The notes under the pieces were generated by a model. It worked only from the letters and a program-made list of their open reading frames with translations. It searched no databases and was not told the DNA's origin. The translations under genes were made by a program, and so were the position numbers. Positions 12,700 to 23,466 of a stretch of 64,000 nt of DNA are shown here, one piece after another (the stretch's first letter is position 1; each line of letters starts with the position of its first letter). This DNA is from Mesocentrotus franciscanus (Eukaryota > Echinodermata > Echinoidea > Camarodonta > Strongylocentrotidae): NCBI GenBank assembly GCA_037976565.1, contig CP137682.1, forward strand, positions 19,560,751 through 19,624,750. The letters are read 5' to 3'.

Positions 12700-13140
12700 A
12701 CCTCGCTAGTCATAAGGACCACTATTCATAACGTGCAACGTCCTATAAGTGAAGGACCGCTATTCATAAAACGGAATGGGGTCATTATTCATAAAGGCAT
12801 AAGGACCGTTATTCATAAGGACCGCTATTCATAACTTGAGATGAGGTTCGCTATTCATAATTCACATTGAGGGTCATTACTCGTAAGGACCGCTATTCAT
12901 AATACGAAATCGGGGTCGCTATTCATAAACATGTGGAAGGGGCGCTATTCATAATTTATATTGGGGTGGGGGGGGGGCTACTCCTAAGGACCGCTATTCA
13001 TAATACGAAATGAGGGTCGCTATTCATAATACATATACGTATAATACTTCTCGTATTATGAATATCGACCCTCTTCTCGTATAATGAATAACGACCCCGA
13101 TTTCGTATTATGAATAGCAGTCCTTACGAAAAGCGAGCGG
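12700..13140. repeat. Cluster of GACCGCTATTCATAA-type units, direct then inverted
   Basis: About 13 units of the type (gg)accgctattcataa occur in direct orientation from 12721 to 13030, irregularly spaced 13-45 bp apart. Three inverted units (ttatgaata..cgacc type) follow at about 13060-13125. Linkers are short and differ. It is noncoding and resembles no tandem satellite of fixed period. Confidence 0.75.
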
Positions 13141-13571
13141 ACCCCGTCAGATCACCCATCAGTAATGTACAGATAAAATGATTATATCTATCACAGAACT
13201 CGGAAGTCAATGGAAGTCTTAGGCCTATTTCTAATTTCTTGTACCTTCTTTTGGTAGCAGGAATCATGGTAGGGTCCACGAAGCAATCAAAAGTCACGAC
13301 TCACGACAGTATTGAAGTCACAGTAGTGGGAACGTTCCTGCATCTTCAAGTCCGGAGGGTGTCGACGGTTACCATGGTCGTAAAAAAGCGCGGGAGGACA
13401 GCTGGGTGGCCGTGAAGTTGACGAAGATGACAACTATGTAAGGTAAAATAGCGCCAAGTCCAGGACATCACACCGTCAAAACACGAACGTATCAATGGGC
13501 GTCCTTCCAAGATGAGTGTCATTTACATCAAGAAGGCATCTTAGATCGTTAAAGGGAGATTTATTTTTTAT

Positions 13572-14071
13572 NNNNNNNNNNNNNNNNNNNNNNNNNNNNN
13601 NNNNNNNNNNNNNNNNNNNNNNNNNNNNNNNNNNNNNNNNNNNNNNNNNNNNNNNNNNNNNNNNNNNNNNNNNNNNNNNNNNNNNNNNNNNNNNNNNNNN
13701 NNNNNNNNNNNNNNNNNNNNNNNNNNNNNNNNNNNNNNNNNNNNNNNNNNNNNNNNNNNNNNNNNNNNNNNNNNNNNNNNNNNNNNNNNNNNNNNNNNNN
13801 NNNNNNNNNNNNNNNNNNNNNNNNNNNNNNNNNNNNNNNNNNNNNNNNNNNNNNNNNNNNNNNNNNNNNNNNNNNNNNNNNNNNNNNNNNNNNNNNNNNN
13901 NNNNNNNNNNNNNNNNNNNNNNNNNNNNNNNNNNNNNNNNNNNNNNNNNNNNNNNNNNNNNNNNNNNNNNNNNNNNNNNNNNNNNNNNNNNNNNNNNNNN
14001 NNNNNNNNNNNNNNNNNNNNNNNNNNNNNNNNNNNNNNNNNNNNNNNNNNNNNNNNNNNNNNNNNNNNNNN
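13572..14071. other. Assembly gap, 500 N
   Basis: Exactly 500 undetermined bases, a round number that suggests a placeholder of unknown true size. Frames drawn through it are meaningless. Confidence 0.99.
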
Positions 14072-17000
14072 GATTTATTTTTATTTTCCCGATATTTTTT
14101 GAGGCAGCAAAGCAACAAAACAATCAGTACCATAAAGATGTGATTCTAATAAAATTGAAATAAAATGTGAGGTAATTCTGGGTAACTTTATCTCTTTTTG
14201 CTACAAAATATTCCAAATATTCCAACTTTATTTGTTTACCATGCAGTGGATCAGTTTTTTTGGAACAGTAAAATTAAAATATATTTTACGAAAACCTGAA
14301 GAAAGAAAGTACACCAACGCCTTTAAATATATTTAGGACTAGTCCTATTGGATGGTTCGATTTCCTAATTTACATTTGCTGCTAACTCGGTTTTAACTTT
14401 TAAACATTTTCTTTTGGGCAAATACATTGACAAATATGTTGCGCATTCCTTGATAATAAAGTGTAGATTTCATTGATTGAATTCTGTGAATTCCTTTATT
14501 TTTTAATAATCATCATATTTACGAGAACTCAAAGTTCTCTTTAAAGATGGTATGATGGGATCACTCGCATTCCGATTCGTTCATCTTTGTCTCCTTTTTG
14601 TACAAAATGACAAAAGAAAAATTATAACAACTTGGGATGGACAGGGTGTGATCTTAAACTTCTCAATTCGCCTTACAATCAACTCAACACGGTTTATGAA
14701 TGGTTAGAGATGACAATGGAGAATTGTCACCATTAATTGTATTATTGTTCGTTTCAAAGACTATCTAATCTTCTTCCAAAGTTACCTTTGTATCTGAGAG
14801 AATCCCCGTGGAGGTGAGGGAAATAAAAATAAAAATTGATATGAGTAAACTAGAGCGAGGCCGAAATATTAGACGTTTGAATTTATGTCTGATGTATATT
14901 TAAATTCAATGTTCCTATAGTCTGTGATAGCTTCCCGCCATTCGCATGGTTTATTTTACCTGATGATTTTTTGTTTTAATGTAATTTTAGTAGAGCTGCT
15001 ATAGCGTTGAGATATCTGCAAATATCAGAAAATAAATAGTAATCAATCAACAACAATAAAGAAGTGTTTGGATAGCAGTAAAGTATATCATAAATGTTTC
15101 CAGAATTATTTTAAAAGCTTAAGTATGAAAATTCATTCCAAAATGAAAATAAAGATTACATGGAATGATGGATGTGAAAGGTGGCATAAATTTCCTTTGA
15201 TATTCCATGAGCTCAGGGTTCATCTGTTATTTTTTTGTAACCTCTTACATTTTCTCCTGGCACCGACTTTAAGCGTTATTCGTTCCGCGGTTCTGATTAT
15301 TGACATTTTGAAATTAAAATTACTCCCAGGAAGTTTTGCTCTTTTTTAACATTCAAAGCCAAATTAATGGACAATTCGACTATCTAATTTCAAGACCATG
15401 TCAAATATTTCTTGAAGTATGACTACACACGAACACCCGTTACAATAAACGTGGGTTTATGCTCTACAAACACAGTTGCTAGGCTACGATAACTTTTGAA
15501 TGGTCGTCGCAATTCAACCGCCAAAACAACCGCCAAAAGGCACCGTTGTTCAGCTATCCACTATCATGCTTTTCTTTCACTTTCTTTCTTATCCCCCTCT
15601 TTCGCAATATTTGGATTTCTTAATCCTCATTCAAGATTTCGAAAGTTCTTGCGCTATGATGTCATATTCCTATTTTTAAACATTTCTTCTCCGCGACTAA
15701 CCAGGTGTCAACGCAAAGGCAGATGGTCACCGAATAGACCTAGCAAAGTGTAACATACTGACATTCTCGGCATATTTGACAGTATCTTAGTCATATTTGC
15801 TATAGATTTCTACCCATCATCTCTTTCAAGGCTGGTGAAACCAAGGATTTTTATCACCCATCATTCACCATAAACAACTGTTAACTTCCATTTTCAAGAT
15901 ATGCGTTGCCCTGTACTTTCATTCACGATTGGACAAAGGTAAACGTTGTAAAGTAAATTACCAAAGAGAAAGGAGACCATTATGATTTGATTTTCAATTG
16001 AGACAAAAAGCGAAGCACTTTTTGTCGCCTTTCATAAAGGAAGTGAACTTTCAAAATTGTTGTGGAAAAATGACTCTAACCTGTTTAATACATTTATTTT
16101 TTTTTTCTCTCTCTATCTATCTCTTCCTCTCCCAAGGCCGCCCTCTCTCTTTTTCTACTTATATTCCAAGTCCTACATTTATTTCCTTTGGGGGCGGGGG
16201 GAGGGGGGGGAGGGATATCTCCTCATATTTTACCTCTAAATATGTACGCATAAGTCTGACAAAGATTCGTGATTCACAGTAGACAGTTCTTAAATATGTT
16301 TTTTTTTTTTGGGGTGTGAATTAAGATTGTCGTTATCAGAAATCATTTATTTGTTTATTAATAGTTTGAGTCAGTATTACTATTACTATATCTTTTATCC
16401 ATTTTGTCTTCCTAATAACAAATCAGGACCTATGTTTTTTCTGCTCAAATTATCCTAGAATAGCTTTTCAACGCCCCCCCCCCCCAAGGCAGAAGGGGGT
16501 GCGGCTTGATGCAAAGTGCCCATGTAGCCCATGCATCCTCGTCATGTGTACGACGGAACTGGATATATAGGTTATTCCCGCACGGATTCGACAGGTGTTT
16601 CGCACGTGGTAGACGAAAGAAAAACACAACCAACCGGTGAATCACTTTTTAGTCTATTGATCTTTATATTGATCACACTACGTGCGCTTCACTCAATACC
16701 TGTTGGACAGAATTAGTCTTTACTTCCAGACTCGACATGTTGATAAGTGGGTAGGTAAAGAGTTAAATCTCGCGTATAGCGTAACACCCCCACACACACA
16801 CTCACAAAATAGACAGAAAAAAGAAAAGGCAAAGGATTGTTTGAAATAATTTTTCGATCTAAAAGTAGCGAATGGAAGGCCTAAGAAAATGATAAAGGTG
16901 AATCAAAGTCCAACCTATACTCTTTTGATTTCCTTTGTGATCGTAAGTTTTGTCAAATCTTTACATTTTTAAAGCGTTTATCTAGTTTGCTCTAGTTTAC

Positions 17001-17799
17001 TATTAATGTTATATACGAAAATATACATCAACAAAAATACAATTAATGCTAGGAGCAGGTTCTATGATAAATGCGAAATAGACCTAAATGATAAAGTGAT
17101 CTGATTGTGTAGTACTAGTAGGTCCATGATAAAATTATAAAGGTAACATTTATGTTTGTACAATCAGGGGGTCCATTTCAACTCCCTGGTACAATCAAGA
17201 AAACCGCTGTATTCTAGTTCAATGGCCTACAAAGCAAGAAACATCTCATCAAAGAGTTAAGGAATCCTCTTTACATCAAATTTATACATAGAGCACGTTT
17301 GTATAGCTATTTCTCACGGATCTTAGGTGAGATGAAAAAAAAATCATCTTCATTATACACTGTACAAACCTTAATTTAAAGATTACCCATCACATGGTGT
17401 CTTAGAAAAGAAAATTAAAGTAATGTAAGTTTTTTCCCCCAATCCTCTCATACCCCTAATAATCATGTACTTAGGACACACACAAAAAGTCTTCAAGAAC
17501 TTATCCGCCGGGACCGCTGGTATTCACAGGTTAAACTCATCTTCATCATCATCATTCACGTGTGATGTTTGTTCCTCGACTTATTTTTTTCCCCTCACCG
17601 AACATTCCGAAAGAGAAGGATCAATGTTTATCCTATTTTCCTTTCAAAACTCTGTCTCCCTGCCCTTCTTTATTTCTTTTCTTTTCAAACTTCCAATTTT
17701 TGAGTGAATGGGCGAGGGAGCGAATTCTATCGATAATGCTTTCAATGTGCGAGCGGTGAGCCGTGTCTCCATGCCTTGCTCAAACACTAAGTCAAAAGA
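14072..17799. other. Intergenic, no gene seen
   Basis: AT-rich sequence after the gap. I see poly-T runs, a run of C near 16473 and a CACGTG near 16603, but no coding signal and no repeats with a second copy in the window. Confidence 0.65.
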
Positions 17800-17890
17800 A
17801 AGTAGCCCGAGTTTCCCACGGTCGGGAGGCCATTGTTTCAGGGCAGAGCTGGTGTCGGCGAGCGAGCGGACGCTGTGAAATTAGCCTACA
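17800..17890. promoter_or_regulatory. Candidate regulatory island: Su(H) plus Sox site
   Basis: TTTCCCACGGT at 17812-17822 contains the Su(H) consensus. CCATTGT (Sox type) at 17830-17836 follows 9 bp after it. The surroundings are GC-rich compared with the flanks. It is about 5.5 kb upstream of the Hes start. Confidence 0.4.
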
Positions 17891-18119
17891 AATGCAGACT
17901 CTGTCAGAATTATTTCATTTACGATGCAACATATTAAGATTAATTTAAAAGGTATAGTCAGTACTATTTTCCAGTAAAGCATCTGTCAGAATGTTGTTAT
18001 CTTTATTTTGTTGTTTGTTTAGGTAATATTGAATTTCAAAAAAGTTTACTCAGGATGAATTATATGTGTATGCGCGAAAGAGGTCTGAGTGCAAAGAATA
18101 ATTTGAAAAAGGTGGTCGA

Positions 18120-18200
18120 AAACAGGGGTTCGTCCTTACCGTGGGAAACTGCGCCCGAGAACAATAGTGCAATACGCCGCGAAGAACGGTATTAACTAGG
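18120..18200. promoter_or_regulatory. Candidate regulatory island: Su(H) plus Sox site
   Basis: ACCGTGGGAAA at 18138-18148 is the exact reverse complement of the 11-mer at 17812. ACAATAG at 18161-18167 follows 13 bp after the Su(H) core. Together with the site 320 bp upstream it forms an inverted, widely spaced pair. Confidence 0.4.
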
Positions 18201-19084
18201 CCTTACAATACCCCCAACAGTCCTTCGCGTGGCGATTAAGGAGCCCATAATGATCATAAGAAAACCACACCAAATATGGAATCAAATAGAGGCTAAAGAA
18301 TGGGAACAGGCATACATTTTGTTTTCTTCAAACAGTAGTTTTTCTTTCCTACCGATGAAGTCGTCATCTGATTCACAATCGGACCAACGTCCGGTGTGGT
18401 TTCTGTTTTGATCAGCGGGGTTGCACGCGCGCGCGCCTAGCTTGTTGCGGTATATGCAATGTGCGTTGTGTCAGTGCGTGTGTGCAAGCAAAGATATCAT
18501 TGCTTGCCTATTTTATGAATCATAACTAATAAGCGTGTGAATGGACAAGATGTCGTTTATTTGATTTCCATCACACGTCGATTCCGAAACCGGGCACGCG
18601 CGCTCGAACGACCAGGGCGCTTTAAACGGCACGGGACAAGATAGTGTTTTTAAAGTCCTTTTGACCAGATGTTGTTCTCTTTATGTCTGATGTCTAATTT
18701 GTTCATGAAATAAAAAAAATCATTCAAAACGGATAATATGTAATCTTCGTAAAATCAGGTCTCGGGTTCGTGTAAATCAAGCGAGTTGTGCGCGAAATGG
18801 GAGAAACAAAGGTCTTGCATGCATTATAAATGAAGAATAATCTATATTCAGCCTACTTATAAAAGATAAAAGAATACAAAATTTAGGTTTTCTGCGTACA
18901 ACAGAAACACTAAATTATATATACTTTTATTTTATCAATATTTGTCTTCAAACACATTTTTTCTTTTTGGAGGGGAGGGGGGAGGGGAGGGGAAATATTT
19001 GCAGAAGCGTGTCCTAAATGACATCCTCTTTCACATTATGATACAATTTAAGTGAAATTTTGCTGTCAAATTTTTGGCGAATTT

Positions 19085-19174
19085 TGGGGCTCCCAACACT
19101 TTAGAGGGGCTAGCGCTTAGAGACTTCGGTGGTAAGCGCTTTATAAGAAACGTTGTTATTATTATTATTATTAA
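19085..19174 (+). mobile_element. SINE 3' end remnant
   Basis: The block ggtaagcgctttataagaaa followed by (ATT)n matches in type the 3' end of the SINE at 52901 (taggcgctatatattaaa plus ATT). No A or B box lies upstream, so it is a 5'-truncated or decayed copy. Confidence 0.6.
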
Positions 19175-19799
19175 ACAATAAATCCTTAAGAAGCCCTAAA
19201 TCTTCGAGGTTTTTCTCAATTCAGAGTTATCAGAAGTAAAGGTAAAGACAAACGATTCGAGGGTGTTTCATATTTTGGTTCAGAGTTTCATACTTTCATT
19301 TAATTAAAAAAAACGAACTTCGAACTAAATTAGTGATCCTACCCCCGTTTGAAAAATATGTATAAAGACATATGGAGGGGGCGTTTTCCGATGAATAAAT
19401 ATGTCCAGAGTACGCCGGATGTCGGTACCGCCCCTTCTCCGCCCTCAACATTGGAAAACTGGTCAAAACGGCGAATTGTTCTAATCTTAATTAAGTATAT
19501 ATATTTTTCTTTTATAAATTTTAATCTGGAATCTGATATATGTAACAGTACATGTATTATTCATCGATCCCTCGTAAATATACAAGTAAAGACAATGTCG
19601 GGTCAGATAGGCATATAATGGCGAATATAAGATTAATCTTGAAAGTTTATATTTATAAATTCCTTAGAAAACCAAATGTAATTGTAAAAAAATAACTGTA
19701 AAATTTATGAAATTAAGCACGGATGGTATCTGTTAAATGATTTTGCTACTGTATGTCCAAAAAAAATGAAGTTAAGTCAAATTTAGTAAATATTCAAGA

Positions 19800-19950
19800 T
19801 ACCGCAATGTAGTACTGGTAAATCGCCATGGTTTTCCTTGTTGAATCGTCGGGTCTGGTCACCAAGACTACTTCTTCCAGGTTCGCCGCTCGGATCAAGA
19901 TCAAGAGCGAGTGAGAGGCGTGGGAAAACTTGGTGTCCAGTCAGAGAACC
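19800..19950. promoter_or_regulatory. Candidate regulatory island with Su(H) site
   Basis: CGTGGGAA lies at 19919-19926 in a locally GC-rich stretch. No ACAATRG site lies close by; a CTTGTTGAAT motif is about 80 bp upstream. Evidence is the motif and base composition only. Confidence 0.3.
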
Positions 19951-21205
19951 GTGAAAGGAAATAATTATTTTGATTTTTTTCCTTCTCAACTTGATCGGAT
20001 GGCTGGGAGCAGAGACGGTTCATGGCTTAGGACGCGAAGTGCAAGGCCAGGGACAGTGTCGGTTGATTCACGAGGGAATACTTCACAGTCACACTCTTTT
20101 TATACAGCTAGTTGTTAGGTGGTTATACTAGTTTGTCGCATTGTCGAGGATGCACACTTGCGGGAGAAAATTTTGCTTTTCTGGCAATTTGAATTATTGG
20201 TGCTACGTGTTCTCACTTGTTCCTACCATGAGGAAAGTATTAAAGTCCTTGTAAAGATTCAGAAGCCAAGAAAACGTCCGATTTAGTTGATAAATGACAA
20301 GATACTCACAATTCAAAGTTGGTTTGATGTTTTATTTTTGAAAGAGGAGTAAACAAATGAGACTTGGAAGATTGAAAATAAATTACATACCTGGGAGAAT
20401 ACTGCATATTTTCTTTCAAATTCCGTATCATTAAAAAAAAAATTATTATTACTAGTATTATCGGGGTGGATTCTAAGGGAGGATGATTGATTTTGTGCAA
20501 AATGAAGGTAGCCACCCGAAATTTTGTCATGATTAGCCACACCTTCTCTCTTTTTAATTGTTTTTATTCCAACAAATTTAGCAGAAATGATAAGATCATT
20601 TCCCGATAAAACGTTTCAACTATGCGTGTTTTTTTCTTGGGAGCTGCCTTTTCAATTCCATGCCTCCCAGTGTCTTCTCCTTTCACAAATAATTAATGCT
20701 GTACCTTTGTCACAATCATGGCCTTTAATTTAGAATAAGGTAGGAGACACTCAATGCGTCACGTGATCATTAAAAAACCCCGTAATCACAGCCCCTTAGA
20801 AAATTATATCGGTCAGGCGGAAATGGCATTGTAAGAATTTATGGGCAATAAAACCAAATATTATCCTCGTATCGATGACCTGTGAAGATTGTTTGTTAAA
20901 AGGAGGCCAAATGAGTTTTCTCCCGTCATAACTATTGAAGTGGGGATAGAACTGGGATGAGTTTTTTGAAATCGAAAGTAAAGAAGTGCTTAAATTTATA
21001 GTTTTCATGTCTGTCCGAATTTAAATTTAATTATTTATTTCGATTGATTAAAAAGAATATAGGCCCTATTCTCAATTGGAAAAAAGGAGAAACGGAAATG
21101 AATATAGGCCTATAGTTACCATAATGTATCCCTCTTGCAAATCTCGTATAATAAAGGCCTATTGAATAAAATATAATTGAGAACATTATTTATTTCAAAA
21201 GAGAG

Positions 21206-21278
21206 AGAGGGGGATGGAAAGAGGCGGCTAACTACAAGAAAAGGGAGATAATGGATTGAAAGAAAGAAGGGAGAGAGT

Positions 21279-21310
<32 letters not shown>
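21206..21310 (+). repeat. (GA)n polypurine tract
   Basis: Purine-rich sequence ends in a pure gagaga run at about 21284-21309. Confidence 0.85.
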
Positions 21311-22612
21311 GTGAGTTTTAGCAAGTTGTGCAAGAATACTCCCTCAAAATCTTTTGGACAAAGTGACAAAATCCCTTTGCTTGCGTGATACCATCACCAC
21401 GTTTTGAGCTCTTTAGTGGGTGGTATCATCAGGGACGTAGTATCTACCTGCGAGAGAGGTCCATGGTAGGTATCCAGTGGAAAAAAGGCTGGAAAACCAT
21501 GTGGGTAGGAGAAGATAGGAGGGTGGGATGGAGATTGTGATCTTCGAAATAACTTGGTTATCAATTTGGTGATGATGTCGGCACGAGCCCGGCGGAACGA
21601 GAGCAACAGATGGGTAGTAGTGTATTTCCAGCCGCAATCTGATTAAATTCATCTCGTGAGATCTGCATCAAATTTGGATCCTAACTCCTAGACGTGCACA
21701 TCAGATAGGAACAAGACTACCAATACACATTCTAAGGATATTCTTTCCACATCAAAAGCTAAATTAATGATCCAATCAAACTATATAATTTATCTGATGA
21801 TATCAACTTTATCTGATTTTGTTCTTGTATCTATAGATTGCTTTGAAAGAGGCTATGGCAGGCACGAGCCTAGCGTAACGACAGTAACAGATGGCAGATT
21901 GATGATGGAATGTGTAACTCTACCTATACAAATCTTATCAGCCCACGTGACTCACTAATGCATGACCTTATTTATTTTATGCGAGGAAAAAAAAAATAAA
22001 TAAAGAAGGGATGTACACACAAAAATTGAGGGGAAAATAACAAGGGCATAATTTTTCATTAAACGATAATAGAGTGGCGAAGGTGGAATGAGCGGAGAGA
22101 GGATGGGAAAGAGAGCAGAAAGAGAGAGAGAGAGAGAGGAGGTGGGGGATGAGTGAACAAAATGTGAGAGATAAAACATTATAAATTGAGATTTACATGA
22201 ACCTTATGGAGAAGGACGAAGCGAAAGTCAAAGTAAGGTATACTTGCTCCAAGAGTGTATATATATTTTTTATTTTATTAATTCAGGCTGGAGATCAAGA
22301 GATTACTTATGTGGGCTTCTTAGTAAAATAGATAAGACAATAAGAGATATAAGAGATAAAATATTCCTATTTGTTTGGTACGTTTGATATATTTGGCAAT
22401 ACTATCATATCAGACTGTTAAATGCCAGTTTCAGCTGCAAGTAATGTGTACAAACTACATTTCGATTCAAATACAGAAATAAATATTTGAGATATGTGAT
22501 AGACTGAGGTAAGTATATCTCACCTACTCATAGGATTTTTAAAAACCGGATACAAACTATTTTTGTATCGTTAAAATTTACTTTCGTTTTCTCTAGTGAA
22601 GTGTCGTCATTT

Positions 22613-22638
22613 CAGAGAGAGAGAGAGAGAGAGAGAGA
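22613..22638 (+). repeat. (GA)n microsatellite upstream of the Hes promoter
   Basis: A pure gagaga run marks the upstream edge of the GC-rich promoter region. A possible GAGA-type spacer is inference only. Confidence 0.85.
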
Positions 22639-22679
22639 TCAAGATATAGGGAAGGGTTGTTTAATTCGAAATTCTTTTC

Positions 22680-23340
22680 AATTGTCTCCCAATCCTATTG
22701 ACTCGTTATTGAGCAGATGTCGACGAAAACACACCGTGGAGCATATCCCCAAATTACCCCTTGGGCACAGTTACAATAGAACGGCGAAGTTTCCCACGGT
22801 ACACCGATGTACCCACGCGCTCCCACGGTTGCTCTATACGATGACATACGGATTAAGCCAACAATCATTGCGTTTTTATTGTTGCTCAGCGTTCGATTTT
22901 TTTTCATACTTCTCCTTTCCTCCGTCAAACATTGTGGTTAGATTTGGTGATTCATTGAAGCGAGTCCCCCTTCAGCCCCTCCTGTTCTTCGTGTTGTTTC
23001 TTTGATCGACTATACGCGACGAGCTACTGACCCCTGCGACGGTGTTATCACCGTGGTCGAGTCACGCGCCGAGCTTGTTTGCTCAGTAAAGCCACCCATC
23101 TAACGCGCCTTCCCATTGGTTGGCATTCCGGCTTTCGTGCCTTGGTGAACACACTCGGCGACCAATCCCCACGCGTGAAGCGCCTCCGCAGTAGCCCCGT
23201 GCGGAGCGAGCGAGACGGATGCACGAGCCGCGCTGATTGGCTACTGTGTGGAAGAATTTCACGCTCGAGCGCCACGGGCACGTGCTGTCTATATATAGCG
23301 GTCGTCTGCCGGTATCAAGTCATAACAACCGCTCTCACGC
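22680..23340 (+). promoter_or_regulatory. Hes proximal promoter and upstream control region
   Basis: This is a GC- and CpG-rich block in otherwise AT-rich DNA. It carries a Su(H)/RBP-J consensus TTCCCACG at 22791-22798 with ACAATAG (Sox type) 11 bp before it, and a weaker CTCCCACG at about 22820. CCAAT boxes lie at 23115-23119 (reverse), 23162-23166 and 23236-23240 (reverse). Hes-type sites are CACGCG at 22814 and 23063, CACGCGTG at 23170-23177, CACGAG at 23222 and CACGTG at 23279-23284. The combination of RBP-J input, CCAAT boxes, Hes autoregulatory sites and a TATA box is the known logic of Hes promoters. Function is inferred. Confidence 0.75.
23290..23298 (+). promoter_or_regulatory. TATA box of the Hes gene
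   Basis: TATATATAG lies 50 bp after a reverse CCAAT box and just after CACGTG. A TATA here predicts transcription starting near 23317-23322 (sequence around atcaagtcataac), giving a 5' untranslated leader of about 145-150 bases before the ATG at 23467. No splice site is needed in that interval. Confidence 0.75.
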
Positions 23341-23466
23341 TCTTTGGAACATCCATACTCCACTCGTGGATACCAAGTCACTATCTCTGCCTCTAAAGGA
23401 TACTACCCTTGTGATTACTACTACTACTACTTGTCTTGTAGATTGAGACCATCTATACTAGCAACC

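Larger units (their letters stand above)
18201..22612. other. Hes upstream intergenic DNA
   Basis: It holds a (CG)n-like patch near 18427, a SINE remnant at 19085, the Su(H) island near 19919 and a GA tract at 21206. Two related 40-bp blocks begin ggcacgagcc at about 21580 and 21861. No second gene is seen. Confidence 0.6.

Noticed and set aside
12700..13140. CRISPR-like array
   Set aside because: This is animal DNA, the units are variable, the spacing is irregular and the orientation flips; no cas-like gene is present.
13476..14163. Three frames of 190-215 codons
   Set aside because: They run through 500 undetermined bases.
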